Of a DNA stretch of 64,000 nucleotides, positions 34,014-43,520 are shown one piece after another. This stretch comes from CBDDGJ01 sp965199285. GTDB taxonomy: Bacteria; Pseudomonadota; Alphaproteobacteria; RS24. The notes beneath the pieces are model-generated. The model made no database searches. It was not told the origin of the DNA and was given only the letters and a program-made list of their open reading frames with translations. The stretch is from positions 248,001-312,000 of the forward strand of contig OZ240687.1 in the NCBI GenBank assembly GCA_965199285.1. The letters are read 5' to 3'. Numbering within the stretch: position 1 is the stretch's first letter; each line of letters starts with the position of its first letter. Both the position numbers and the translations under genes were made by a program.

Positions 34014-36711
34014 TGATGAATTAAAACGCTATCGCGAACAGGGAAAATTGATTTCAGATATTAACCCGATTTCGGCATTGGCGGATTCGATTCTCGATCG
34101 TCTTTATAAGGCGGAGATTGATACGGACGATATAGAGTCATTGCTGGATATTCTGGGTGCAGATTTATGGCAGCAGCAGGTTGAAGGGTTGGCGCAAAAA
34201 TCTGGCGTGCGGCAAGACAGCGCGCTGGACAAGTTGGACATTGAGAGGCTTGATTTTTCGCGCCCCCTATATCGGGCGGTATTTACGGCGCATCCGGTGT
34301 TTTCTTTGCAAACAGAAACCGCGCATGCGCTCTCGCGGGCGGCAGCAGGTGGGGCGGATACATATCAACCAGATGCTTATGCGCCGCGCGCCCGCATCAG
34401 CTTGCAAGATGAACATGCCGAAGCGATGGACGCGCTTGTGCATGCCCGCGCCGCGATAAGAAAGCTCACGCAAAACCTGCTTGCGAAAGCAGGGCGCAAA
34501 GATATTGTGCCGCGCGTTTTAGGTGTTTCGACATGGGTTGGCTATGATATGGATGGCCGCGCCGATATTAGCTGGCTGGATAGTTTTACCCTCCGCTTGC
34601 GCGAAAAAGCAATGGGGTTGGACATATATATTGAGCAGTGCAAGGGCATTGAGGCTCTGTCCGCCATTCAATCCCGCTTGCAAGCAGAGCATGAGGCAAC
34701 CCTTGCAGATGTCGAGCGGTTTAGCACTATTCAAAGCAATGATGATTTTATTACGGCCGCCAATCACCTTACCGAGCGGCCAGATAAGCTAACAGCCCTA
34801 TCGCCTTTGGTTGAAGAGCTAAAGCAAATTGCTGCTGGTGAGCAAGATGAACAAGCCTATCGCATATTGGCACTTGCCGGTGATATGGCATCTCACGGAT
34901 TGGGGATGGGGGAAATTCATTTGCGGGTAAATGCGGTGCAGCTTCGCAATGCCATGCGTGCGGTTGATGGTCGCGCTGTTTCGGTTTCGGGTGACCATGT
35001 CCCAAACCGTTCATTGGTTGATCGGCTTGCCCATCGTATCCGTACCGAAGCGGCGTGGGATATTAATTTTCATAATCTTGATGAGGAAACCGCAACCGCA
35101 CGGCGGCAATTTATGTTGGCAGCGCAAACGCTCAAACATGTTGATAGCGAGCAGCCTATTCGATTCCTGATTGCGGAATGTGAGCAGCCCATCACCATTA
35201 TGTCGGCGCTCTATCTGGCTCATAAATTTAACATTTCTGAGCATTTGGATATTTCACCTTTGTTTGAAACTGCTTTTGGTCTGGAGCGCGGCGCGCAAAT
35301 GATGGCACAATTATTGGCGCATGAAACTTATCGTGATTATGTCCGCAAAAGGGGGCGCTTGGCGATTCAAACTGGCTTTTCTGATGCGGGGCGGTTTATT
35401 GGACAAATCACCGCAAATCTTGCGATTGAACGTGTGCAGCTTAAAGTCGCGCAGCTTGTCGCGCAGTATTTTTCTGGTGATGTTGATTTGCTCTTGTTTA
35501 ATACACATGGTGAGTCGATGGGGCGCGGGCATGCTTATGGGGATATACAAAGCCGCCAGAATTATATTTTCACCCCCTTTGTGCGCGCCCAATGTCAAGC
35601 GATGAATGTGCATGTACAGCATCAATCGAGCTTTCAAGGAGGCGACGGCTATCGCTATTTTTCAAATCAAAAAATTGCTGACGCAACCATGCTTCATCTG
35701 TTGCTTGCTGAAACACGCGCGCCGGATGAGAGCGAAATAAATGATCCCTTCTATCAAGCGCAAGAATTTTCACTGGATATGTTTTTATCATTGAAGAGCT
35801 GGCACGAGCAGATATTTCATGATCCGCATTATATTGAGCTTTTGGATATGTTTGGCACAAATCTATTGCCGGTGACGGGCTCGCGTCCCTCCAAGCGGGT
35901 GGTGCAAGCAGGGATGGGGCGGCGTGACCCTTCCAAAATTCGTGCCATTCCCCATAATGCAATTTTGCAACAGCTTGGCTTTTGCTTGCATATTATTTCA
36001 GGGATTGGCCGTGCCGCACAAATTGATGGTGAGAATTTTGTAAACCTTTATCCCGTTTCACCACGCTTGCAACAAGTTTTGGGGATGGCATTGCGGGCAA
36101 AAGCGCTCGGTTCGCTCAATACGCTTTCGGCTTATGGACGACTTTTGGATAAAGGCTTTTGGATTGACCGCGCCTATCATGATTTTCAACCCACACATTT
36201 GCGCGCTTTCCGGCGGTTGGGAACCGCATTGGGAGAAAGCCGACGGGCGCAATCGGTAAAACAAATGGTCGCAACCCTGCGGGATGATTTAATCGACCTT
36301 TATCGCCTTGCGAACCAGCTTGGAGAGGATACTGTGCGTATTGAGGGAGACGAACGGCTGACGCTCGACATGCTGCACGCTTTGCGTATCGCTTTGATTA
36401 TGGATACGCTTATAATCATCGCCCGCACCCCGCGCTTTACTGAATCCCAAAAACATCGCAATGAAGATGTGTTGCGGCACGCTTTATTATTAGACTTTGA
36501 AGCGGCACTGGATATTATTCGTGAAGAATTTTTTCTGAACCGTGAAACAAGTCAAACGGGTGGATTATCGGAAGCAGAAACCTATCGCAGCGATAATCCA
36601 TCGCAATATCATTTATTGGAAAATGAAATTATTGCACCTGTAGAAAATCATCACAAAAAAATCATTCTCATCACACAAATGATTAGCGCGCATTATAACG
36701 CGCATGGTTAA
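33988..36711 (+). CDS. Divergent phosphoenolpyruvate carboxylase homologue with altered active site
   Basis: A 907-residue protein of the PEP carboxylase fold. Canonical PEPC turns phosphoenolpyruvate and bicarbonate into oxaloacetate. Visible homology: FTAHPVFSLQTE (H102 kept, but the usual TE pair is VF), GFSDAGRFIG (the catalytic Lys position is R469), LFNTHGESMGRG (the usual HGRGG His and Arg become N505 and H507; R513 kept), and TGSRPSKR. RAIPHNAI lacks the usual WxxAWTQ continuation and the C-terminal QNTG is absent. An alphaproteobacterial subgroup with related TAHPTF-type motifs exists, as I recall. Activity is doubtful or changed. Overlapping eda by 26 bases, it ends the ED operon, suggesting a link to the PEP/pyruvate node. 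The start at 33988 has no strong ribosome site and may rely on coupling. Confidence 0.82.
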   Translation: MTDLKSKLSDELKRYREQGKLISDINPISALADSILDRLYKAEIDTDDIESLLDILGADLWQQQVEGLAQKSGVRQDSALDKLDIERLDFSRPLYRAVFTAHPVFSLQTETAHALSRAAAGGADTYQPDAYAPRARISLQDEHAEAMDALVHARAAIRKLTQNLLAKAGRKDIVPRVLGVSTWVGYDMDGRADISWLDSFTLRLREKAMGLDIYIEQCKGIEALSAIQSRLQAEHEATLADVERFSTIQSNDDFITAANHLTERPDKLTALSPLVEELKQIAAGEQDEQAYRILALAGDMASHGLGMGEIHLRVNAVQLRNAMRAVDGRAVSVSGDHVPNRSLVDRLAHRIRTEAAWDINFHNLDEETATARRQFMLAAQTLKHVDSEQPIRFLIAECEQPITIMSALYLAHKFNISEHLDISPLFETAFGLERGAQMMAQLLAHETYRDYVRKRGRLAIQTGFSDAGRFIGQITANLAIERVQLKVAQLVAQYFSGDVDLLLFNTHGESMGRGHAYGDIQSRQNYIFTPFVRAQCQAMNVHVQHQSSFQGGDGYRYFSNQKIADATMLHLLLAETRAPDESEINDPFYQAQEFSLDMFLSLKSWHEQIFHDPHYIELLDMFGTNLLPVTGSRPSKRVVQAGMGRRDPSKIRAIPHNAILQQLGFCLHIISGIGRAAQIDGENFVNLYPVSPRLQQVLGMALRAKALGSLNTLSAYGRLLDKGFWIDRAYHDFQPTHLRAFRRLGTALGESRRAQSVKQMVATLRDDLIDLYRLANQLGEDTVRIEGDERLTLDMLHALRIALIMDTLIIIARTPRFTESQKHRNEDVLRHALLLDFEAALDIIREEFFLNRETSQTGGLSEAETYRSDNPSQYHLLENEIIAPVENHHKKIILITQMISAHYNAHG

Positions 36712-36719
36712 TCATCGAC

Positions 36720-37010
36720 TTAATTATCCTCTATCGGTGCGATTTGCGGATCTGTTTCGACATCATAAATTGTGACAATGCCTTTCTTTTGTAAGGCGAT
36801 GTAGCGGTCGCGGAGGTTTTGTCGCATTTCGCGGTCTCGTTTACGTAAGGCGGAAAGGCCAAACCCAATTTTGAGATTACCACCTTGCGCAATATCTGCG
36901 GTAATAGAGTTTGGATCAAAGTTTGGCCCTATATCTTGTGCTTTACTCTTGAACGGGAAAATAAGTATTATAATTAGAACTATATAAATATAATAATTTT
37001 TATTAATCAT
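36720..37010 (-). CDS. Small exported protein of unknown function
   Basis: A 96-residue protein that I do not recognise. It has a clear signal peptide (residues 1-24, ending SKA before QDIG) with a long Ile/Leu core. The mature part is charged, with LRKRDREMRQNLRDRYIAL probably helical, and ends with a proline/acidic tail. Its ATG overlaps the stop of the upstream flavin monooxygenase gene in an ATGA, indicating translational coupling. The AT-rich 5' part differs in composition from its neighbours. A periplasmic partner of the monooxygenase system is only a guess. Confidence 0.7.
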   Translation of the reverse strand: MINKNYYIYIVLIIILIFPFKSKAQDIGPNFDPNSITADIAQGGNLKIGFGLSALRKRDREMRQNLRDRYIALQKKGIVTIYDVETDPQIAPIEDN

Positions 37011-38896
37011 ATTCTTATATCAAAATCTTCCCATTTTACTTCATGCATATTATGCCATAAATCAACCAGCCGCCACGGCAATAAGGAGAAGACGCGCCCC
37101 TTATCATTACGATAATAGGTAGATAGGCTTGGATGCGTCCAGATTAAGGCTTCATGTTCCCTATCTTGACGGGCGACATATTTAGCTTCCGCGCCAGCAT
37201 CGACGTCAATCACAATATCCTCATCAATATTTTTGGCAATGAGCTGCGCGATATAATGGGCATTGGCCTCGGAAACAAATATCGCACTACCGCCATGACC
37301 CAAGCCCGTGCCCGGCCCTAACATAATAAACATATTGGGGAAGCCTGAAACACATGTCCCCTGATAGGCGTAAGGATTATTATCCTGCCAGACATCACGC
37401 AAATTTTTGCCATGCGCTGTGACATTTAACCGTGCGGTCATTTGTGCAACATTAAATCCGGTTGCATAAATAATCATATCAAAATCATAAGCGGCTTGTT
37501 GGGTCGCAATGCCGGTTGGCGTGATATGATCTATGGATTCAGTGATAAGCTCGACATTCGGCTTTTTAAGAGTTTTGAACCACTCATTATCCAGCAAAAT
37601 GCGCTTTCCATAAGGGGGATAATCAGGCATTGCTTTTTCTAAAAGATTGGGGTGGTCGCCCAGTTCAGCGATAATATGCGCTGCCATTTGTTGCCGGTGG
37701 CGCTCATTGCTATGGTTAATCGAGTCTTTGCGCGGCCAATCCGGATCGCGCCGAATGGTGGGCAATAATCCATCGCCATAACGCCAGAGCATGGTAAATC
37801 GAAACCAGTTTCGATAAAATGGTAGATGCTGCAAAAGCCATTTATGCCCCGCGCTTATTTCATCGCGATAACGCCCAACCGGGCGCGCCCATTGCGCCGT
37901 GCGTTGGAACACGTGAATATTACAATCCATATCGCTTAAAGCCGGAACCAGTTGCATCGCGGTTGCGCCAGTTCCAATCACCGCGATGCGCTTACCGCTT
38001 AGCTCTATATTATCTGGCCAACGGGCAGAGTGGAAAGAGTGTCCAGAAAAATCATCCATGCCTTTGAAATTGGGATATTGCGGAATATTCATCTGCCCCA
38101 CCGCACTAATAAAAACCGGTGCTTGAATGGTTTCGGTTTCCCCCGTTTTTGTCGCAAGGGTGATATGCCATAAATTTTCACCCCCCTGCCAGTTGGCGCT
38201 GGTGACTGTGGTTGCAAACCGCACATTTTGGCGAATATTAAATTCGTCTGCACATTGGCGGGTATAGGCGTAAAGCTCATCGCGCCCGACATAATAGCGC
38301 GACCAATAATAGGGCGTGCCAAAGCTAAAACTGTAAGCGTGATTGGGTGTATCGACGCCGCAACCAGGATAACGATTTTCATGCCACGTGCCGCCCACAT
38401 CGTCATTTTTTTCGATAATCAGATAAGATATGCCCAGCCGATTTAGCGTATCACCCATCACAATGCCGCTTAACCCACAGCCGACAATCACCACATGCGG
38501 CGTATGGGAGGATTTTTTGGGGGGTGTAATGCCCTGCAAGCGTGGCGCAAAGCCCATTTGTTCCCTCATCATGGGAGCATATTCAGGGGCAATCTCTTCG
38601 CCCATACAGTGCTGCATCATGCGGTGCAACATCTCTTCATCCGGATGCGCGCAGGCAGGCGAATGGTCTTTCGAAAAGCAATCCAAAGCCGCGTGATAGA
38701 TTTTCTCGATTTGCCTGTCTGAAAAGCCAGCATGTTCATCCGAAATCAGTTGCACATCGCGACGCGGCGCAAACTCGTCTGATAGCCATTGCATATCGCC
38801 AGTGCTTTGATACAGCGCCATCAACAGCACTCGCATATCTGCCTCAGGCAGGGCGGCGGCTAAATCCTCTCGTGCAAGCGCTTTCATTTGTTGCAT
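37007..38896 (-). CDS. Flavin-containing Baeyer-Villiger-type monooxygenase, HAPMO-like
   Basis: Probably inserts oxygen into ketones, or oxidises heteroatoms, using FAD and NADPH. 629 residues: an N-terminal helical extension of about 130 residues, FAD motif VIVGCGLSGI (about 137-146), the BVMO fingerprint FSGHSFHSARWPD, and the NADPH motif IAVIGTGATAMQLV. An N-terminal extension of this size is known from 4-hydroxyacetophenone monooxygenase, so it belongs near that group; the substrate is not determined. Residue M4 is an alternative start. A coupled small exported protein follows, and a 2OG oxygenase gene is divergent upstream. Confidence 0.88.
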   Translation of the reverse strand: MQQMKALAREDLAAALPEADMRVLLMALYQSTGDMQWLSDEFAPRRDVQLISDEHAGFSDRQIEKIYHAALDCFSKDHSPACAHPDEEMLHRMMQHCMGEEIAPEYAPMMREQMGFAPRLQGITPPKKSSHTPHVVIVGCGLSGIVMGDTLNRLGISYLIIEKNDDVGGTWHENRYPGCGVDTPNHAYSFSFGTPYYWSRYYVGRDELYAYTRQCADEFNIRQNVRFATTVTSANWQGGENLWHITLATKTGETETIQAPVFISAVGQMNIPQYPNFKGMDDFSGHSFHSARWPDNIELSGKRIAVIGTGATAMQLVPALSDMDCNIHVFQRTAQWARPVGRYRDEISAGHKWLLQHLPFYRNWFRFTMLWRYGDGLLPTIRRDPDWPRKDSINHSNERHRQQMAAHIIAELGDHPNLLEKAMPDYPPYGKRILLDNEWFKTLKKPNVELITESIDHITPTGIATQQAAYDFDMIIYATGFNVAQMTARLNVTAHGKNLRDVWQDNNPYAYQGTCVSGFPNMFIMLGPGTGLGHGGSAIFVSEANAHYIAQLIAKNIDEDIVIDVDAGAEAKYVARQDREHEALIWTHPSLSTYYRNDKGRVFSLLPWRLVDLWHNMHEVKWEDFDIRI

Positions 38897-38958
38897 CTTC
38901 CATCTCTCCCTTTGCTAATAGTGACAGATTTATCTAATAAGGTAAATAGCGAGGTGGT

Positions 38959-39627
38959 ATGAAAGGGTTTTGCAAATTTATGCAAATCGAAGTAGAAGGG
39001 GTTATGTTTAACCTTGAGAAATTTCGGCAAACGCCCTTAAAGCAAGAACCTTTTCCCTATCTGGTGGTTGATGGGTTTATCGCTGGCGATGCGTTGGATG
39101 CGGCGCGGAATAGTTTTCCCGACATAGCAGGCGCAGGCTCCCACCCTGACCGTATCTTAAAACTTGAGGGCGCGTTTGCGACGCTTTTAGCGGCTCTTAA
39201 GGGGCGTGAGTTTCAAAAAGCGGTTGAAGAAAAATTTTCGGTTTCTTTGGCAGGGCGGCCAACCATGTCGACCATTCGCGGCTTTGCGGCGAGCAAAAAT
39301 GGCGATATTCACCGCGATTCAAAAACCAAATTAATGACTGTCCTTCTCTATATGAATGATGATGAATGGGAAAGCGCGGAAGGGCGTTTGCGGATTTTAT
39401 ATGATGATAAAAATCTTTCCCCCTATGCCGAAGAAATTGCGCCAACCGGCGGCACATTGCTGGTTTTTCAATGTGTTGAAAATGCGTGGCATGGGCATGC
39501 GCCCTTCACCGGCCCCCGCCGCGCCATTCAGCTAAATTGGGTTACGGGCAAATCGGTTGTCTGGCGCGAGCAGGTTCGGCATAGTCTCTCAAGCTGGTCA
39601 AAGCGCTTGTTCACAAAAGCGGGGTAG
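38959..39627 (+). CDS. 2-oxoglutarate/Fe(II) oxygenase superfamily protein
   Basis: A 222-residue prolyl-4-hydroxylase-like oxygenase. H118 and D120 in IHRDSKTK and a distal His in ENAWHGH (H178 or H180) form the iron triad, and R187/R188 in GPRRAIQLNW likely bind 2-oxoglutarate. A second start at 39004 (MFNLEKFRQ) has a better ribosome site (GAAGGGG) and would give 207 residues without the first 15, so the start is uncertain. glmU begins 5 bp after its stop, so the two may be co-transcribed; a cell-surface sugar or lipid substrate is possible but unsupported. Confidence 0.78.
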   Translation: MKGFCKFMQIEVEGVMFNLEKFRQTPLKQEPFPYLVVDGFIAGDALDAARNSFPDIAGAGSHPDRILKLEGAFATLLAALKGREFQKAVEEKFSVSLAGRPTMSTIRGFAASKNGDIHRDSKTKLMTVLLYMNDDEWESAEGRLRILYDDKNLSPYAEEIAPTGGTLLVFQCVENAWHGHAPFTGPRRAIQLNWVTGKSVVWREQVRHSLSSWSKRLFTKAG

Positions 39628-39632
39628 GGGGT

Positions 39633-40949
39633 ATGAGCGAATTATCCATCATTATTCTGGCGGCAGGAAAAGGCACAAGGATGAAATCATCGACGCCGAA
39701 AGTCTTGCATGAAGTGGCGGGCTTGCCAATGCTTGGGCATGTGGTGACGGCTGCCAAAACGCGAAAGCCTAAGCAGCTTTATCTGGTCACTTCCCCCGAC
39801 CAAGAGGCGGTGCGGGCGTGGGCGGATGAGCGGGCGACAGTCACACATATTGAACAAAAAACGCAAGCTGGCACTGGTGATGCGGTGCGTTGCTGTCTTC
39901 CCGCGCTGGCGACAAAAGGGCGGGTGCTGATTATGTTTGGCGATACGCCGCTTATGCGCGCCGATATATTGCAAAACCTTATTGCAGATGAGGGGGCGAT
40001 TACTGTCGCTGGATTTGAAACCGATACGCCAACCGGTTATGGGAGAATTGTGCAGACAGAGGGACGCCCGCAAAAAATCATCGAAGAAAAGGATGCCGAT
40101 GCGAAAACCCGCGCGCTTACATTGTGCAATGGCGGCATTATCGCGGCGGATGCGTCGCTGCTGCATGATTTATTACCGCAACTTTCAAATGACAATCAGC
40201 AAGGCGAATATTATCTGCCCGATATTGTGGCGCTGGCAGCGCAGCAAAATCATGCGCTTGGGTTGGTCTTGTGTGATCATGATGATGTGCGCGGGGTGGA
40301 TACACAAGCAGGGCTGGCTCAGGCAGAAGCGATTATGCAAGACCGTTTGCGCGCAAAGCATTTAGAAAATGGGGTACAGATGCTGCACCCGCAATCAGTG
40401 TTTTTTGCGCATGATACTGTCATCGGCAAAGATACGATTATCGAACCGCATGTTATTTTCGGCAATAAGGTTGAAATTGGTGAACGGGTACGGGTGAAAG
40501 GCTTTTCGCATATTGAAGGGGCAAAGCTGGGTGATGATTGTGAGATTGGTCCCTTCGCCCGCTTGCGCCCTGATACGGTATTAAGCGCGCGGGTAAAGAT
40601 AGGCAATTTCGTTGAAACCAAAAAGGCGGAACTGGCAGAGGGGGTGAAGGTTAATCATCTATCCTATATTGGGGATGCGCGAATTGGGGCGCAGAGCAAT
40701 ATTGGCGCAGGCGTGATTACCTGTAATTATGATGGGGTGAACAAGCACCTTACCGAGCTTGGCGAGAATGTGTTTATCGGCTCCAACAGCTCGCTGATTG
40801 CACCGGTGAAAATTGGCGATGGCGCTTATATTGGCTCATCTTCCGCGATTTCGAAAGAGGTGAAGGCCGATAGTCTGGTGATTACCCGCGCGCCATTGCG
40901 GATGATTTCCGATTGGGCGAAAAAGCGCCGCGCTCCCAATAAGACATAA
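39633..40949 (+). CDS. glmU: Bifunctional N-acetylglucosamine-1-phosphate uridylyltransferase / glucosamine-1-phosphate acetyltransferase
   Basis: Makes UDP-N-acetylglucosamine for peptidoglycan and LPS. The N-terminal uridylyltransferase domain has the nucleotide loop LAAGKGTRMKS (residues 9-19) and DTPLMR. The C-terminal acetyltransferase domain is a left-handed beta helix of hexapeptide repeats, with the catalytic-region GAGVITCNYDGVNKH. 438 residues, a little shorter than the usual 450-460, mainly at the C-terminus. No convincing terminator follows; mmsA has its own leader of 89 bp. Confidence 0.97.
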   Translation: MSELSIIILAAGKGTRMKSSTPKVLHEVAGLPMLGHVVTAAKTRKPKQLYLVTSPDQEAVRAWADERATVTHIEQKTQAGTGDAVRCCLPALATKGRVLIMFGDTPLMRADILQNLIADEGAITVAGFETDTPTGYGRIVQTEGRPQKIIEEKDADAKTRALTLCNGGIIAADASLLHDLLPQLSNDNQQGEYYLPDIVALAAQQNHALGLVLCDHDDVRGVDTQAGLAQAEAIMQDRLRAKHLENGVQMLHPQSVFFAHDTVIGKDTIIEPHVIFGNKVEIGERVRVKGFSHIEGAKLGDDCEIGPFARLRPDTVLSARVKIGNFVETKKAELAEGVKVNHLSYIGDARIGAQSNIGAGVITCNYDGVNKHLTELGENVFIGSNSSLIAPVKIGDGAYIGSSSAISKEVKADSLVITRAPLRMISDWAKKRRAPNKT

Positions 40950-41038
40950 TGCGATAAAATAACTCGCGGTATTTATTTCGCGCTTGATAATTAAATCATT
41001 ACAGGGCATTTTGCACCAAAGGCAAAGGGAGGCTATCT

Positions 41039-42532
41039 ATGAAAACCGTAGGGCATTTTATCAATGGGCAGGCTGTGGCGGGGCAATCTGACCAATGCCA
41101 TGATATATTTAACCCGACCACAGGTGAGGTGCAGGCGCAAGTAAGCCTCGCGGCAAGCGATGAGGTGACGGCAGCGATTAATGCAGCGCAAGCCGCGTTT
41201 CCGGCATGGGCAGAAACCAATCCGCAGCGTCGGGCGCGGGTGATGTTTAAGTTCAAAGAGCTGGTTGAGAAGGATATGGAAAATCTTGCTGCCATGCTGT
41301 CATCCGAACATGGCAAGATTTTGCCCGATGCGCGTGGCGATATTCAACGCGGGCTGGAGGTTATCGAATTTGCTTGCGGCATTCCGCATTTGCAAAAAGG
41401 TGAATATACGGAAAGCGCCGGACCAGGTATTGATGTTTATTCCATGCGTCAGCCTTTGGGCGTGGTGGCGGGCATTACGCCATTTAACTTTCCGGCAATG
41501 ATCCCGATGTGGATGTTTGGGGTGGCGATTGCGTGCGGCAATACATTTATCAATAAGCCATCTGAAAAAGACCCGTCCGTGCCCTTGCGTTTGGCAGAAT
41601 TAATGATGGAAGCAGGCGCGCCAGAAGGGGTGCTAAATGTGATAAATGGCGATAAGCTCGCGGTTGATGGGCTGATTGAAGACCCCCGCGTCAAAGCGAT
41701 TAGCTTTGTCGGCTCGTCTGACATTGCGCATTATATTTACAAAAATGGCGCGGCGCATGGCAAACGGGTGCAAGCCTTTGGTGGCGCGAAAAATCATATG
41801 CTGATTATGCCAGATGCGGATATGGATAATGCGGTGAGCCAGCTTTTGGGTTCCGCCTATGGGTCGGCGGGCGAGCGCTGCATGGCAACTCCTGTCGCTG
41901 TGCCGGTAGGCGAGGGCACGGCAGAGCAGCTTATTGAATTATTGCGCCCCAAAGTTGAGAGCTTGCGGATTGGCCCTTCGCTTTCGGAAGATAGTGATTT
42001 AGGGCCGCTGGTCTCGGCAGCGCATAAGCAACGGGTGGCGGATTATATTCAAATGGCGATTGATGAAGGTCAAGAGCTCATTGTTGATGGGCGTGAGTTT
42101 TCTTTACCAGGCTATGAGGATGGTTTTTTCATGGGCGGCACATTGCTGGATAAAGCGGAAAGAGGGCATCAATCTTACAAGGAAGAGATTTTTGGACCTG
42201 TTTTACAAATCATCCGCGCCGAAAATTTTGAGGAAGCTGTGGCACTGCCTTCCGACCATCAATATGGCAATGGAGTGGCGATTTTCACTCGTAACGGAAA
42301 TACGGCGCGTGAATTTGCCCGACATGTGAATGTCGGCATGGTGGGGGTGAATGTGCCTATCCCTGTTCCTGTCGCTTATCATACATTTGGCGGCTGGAAG
42401 CGTTCGGGCTTTGGTGACACCAATCAGCATGGGCCGGAAGGGGTTAAGTTTTGGACAAAGATTAAAACCGTTACCCAGAAATGGCCGGAAGATATAATGG
42501 ATTCTGAATTCATTATTCCTACTATGAAATAG
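41039..42532 (+). CDS. mmsA: CoA-acylating methylmalonate-semialdehyde dehydrogenase
   Basis: Converts methylmalonate semialdehyde to propionyl-CoA in valine degradation, and malonate semialdehyde to acetyl-CoA. 497 residues. MmsA-type aldehyde dehydrogenase features: GVVAGITPFNFPAMIPMWM, NKPSEKDPSVP, FVGSSDIAHYI, GGAKNHMLIMPDAD and the catalytic cysteine in AGERCMA. A good ribosome site (AAAGGGAGGC) precedes the ATG. It pairs with mmsB, which follows after 39 bp and makes its substrate. A 17-bp imperfect duplication begins at its last codons. Confidence 0.96.
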   Translation: MKTVGHFINGQAVAGQSDQCHDIFNPTTGEVQAQVSLAASDEVTAAINAAQAAFPAWAETNPQRRARVMFKFKELVEKDMENLAAMLSSEHGKILPDARGDIQRGLEVIEFACGIPHLQKGEYTESAGPGIDVYSMRQPLGVVAGITPFNFPAMIPMWMFGVAIACGNTFINKPSEKDPSVPLRLAELMMEAGAPEGVLNVINGDKLAVDGLIEDPRVKAISFVGSSDIAHYIYKNGAAHGKRVQAFGGAKNHMLIMPDADMDNAVSQLLGSAYGSAGERCMATPVAVPVGEGTAEQLIELLRPKVESLRIGPSLSEDSDLGPLVSAAHKQRVADYIQMAIDEGQELIVDGREFSLPGYEDGFFMGGTLLDKAERGHQSYKEEIFGPVLQIIRAENFEEAVALPSDHQYGNGVAIFTRNGNTAREFARHVNVGMVGVNVPIPVPVAYHTFGGWKRSGFGDTNQHGPEGVKFWTKIKTVTQKWPEDIMDSEFIIPTMK

Positions 42533-42557
42533 AATTGGCAATGAAATAATTTGGGGA
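42524..42557 (+). repeat. Imperfect 17-bp tandem duplication at mmsA 3' end
   Basis: The block starting ATGAAATAG (42524-42540), which contains the mmsA stop, is followed directly by a copy starting ATGAAATAA (42541-42557), with 12 of 17 positions matching. Both copies read Met-Lys-stop. Confidence 0.5.
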
Positions 42558-42571
42558 TTGGGAGACCAAAA

Positions 42572-43459
42572 ATGAAAATCGGATTTATTGGACTTGGCAA
42601 TATGGGCAAAGGCATGTGCCTTAATCTCATAAAAGCAGGTTATGATATTGCCGCTTTTGATATGAACGCGCAAGCCGTTGCGCAAGTGGCACAAAAAGGC
42701 GCGCAGGCTTGTACAACAGCAAGTGAAACCACAAAAGATGCTGATGTGATTGTGAGCATGTTGCCTAATGGTGAGATTGTACGGGATGTTTATCTAGGCG
42801 CAGGCGGTGTTGCAAATGCCGCGCAAGTGGGCACATTATTTATTGATTGTTCGACCATTGCTGTTACTGATGCCCGCGCCATTGCTGCTGATATGCAGGC
42901 GAAAAACCTGCCTATGGTGGATGCGCCAGTATCTGGCGGCACGGCAGCCGCAAATGCCGGAACGCTCACTTTTATGGTGGGCGGTATGGCAGAAGATTTT
43001 GCCCGCGCCGAAACCGTGCTTAAGGCGATGGGAAAAAATGTGTTTCATGCTGGCGATATTGGCAATGGGCAGGTTGCCAAGATTGCCAATAATATGCTCT
43101 TAGGCATTTCGATGATTGGCACTTGTGAAGCATTTAATTTGGCTGAAAAATTGGGATTGGATGCGCAGACATTTTTTGATATTGCCGCAACCGCCTCTGG
43201 CCAGTGCTGGTCAATGACCTCTTATTGCCCCGCGCCAGGGCCAGTGGAAGCCGCGCCCTCCAACCGCGATTATCAAGCAGGCTTTGCAGTGGCGATGATG
43301 CTGAAAGATTTGAACCTCGCGCAAAGCGCGGCCTCTTCCGCGCAAGCACAAACCCCGCTTGGCGACCACGCGCAAGAGATTTATCAAAGACTTGCCGATG
43401 ATGGTCATGATGGGCTTGATTTTTCTGGTGTCATGAAAATGATAAAAGGTGAAATATAA
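42572..43459 (+). CDS. mmsB: 3-hydroxyisobutyrate dehydrogenase
   Basis: Oxidises 3-hydroxyisobutyrate to methylmalonate semialdehyde in valine catabolism. The ATG at 42572 was chosen because the conserved MKIGFIGLGNMGKGM starts there, with GGGAG upstream; an in-frame ATG at 42551 would add seven residues. The 295-residue product has the Rossmann motif at residues 4-15, DAPVSGGTAAANAGTLTFMVGG, and the catalytic lysine region GNGQVAKIANNMLLG. It forms an operon with mmsA. A 27-residue reading frame with a strong ribosome site follows at 43521. Confidence 0.96.
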   Translation: MKIGFIGLGNMGKGMCLNLIKAGYDIAAFDMNAQAVAQVAQKGAQACTTASETTKDADVIVSMLPNGEIVRDVYLGAGGVANAAQVGTLFIDCSTIAVTDARAIAADMQAKNLPMVDAPVSGGTAAANAGTLTFMVGGMAEDFARAETVLKAMGKNVFHAGDIGNGQVAKIANNMLLGISMIGTCEAFNLAEKLGLDAQTFFDIAATASGQCWSMTSYCPAPGPVEAAPSNRDYQAGFAVAMMLKDLNLAQSAASSAQAQTPLGDHAQEIYQRLADDGHDGLDFSGVMKMIKGEI

Positions 43460-43520
43460 ACCCTATAGGCTGACAGATTTTTTATCCCTTTTCGTTTTAT
43501 GAGTAACAAAGGAGATAAAA

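Noticed and set aside
39687..40166. Open frame of 159 codons antisense to glmU
   Set aside because: Composition Arg/His-rich with no domain; covered by glmU on the other strand.
40961..40990. Terminator after glmU
   Set aside because: Only a 4-bp CGCG stem with a long loop and no T-run.
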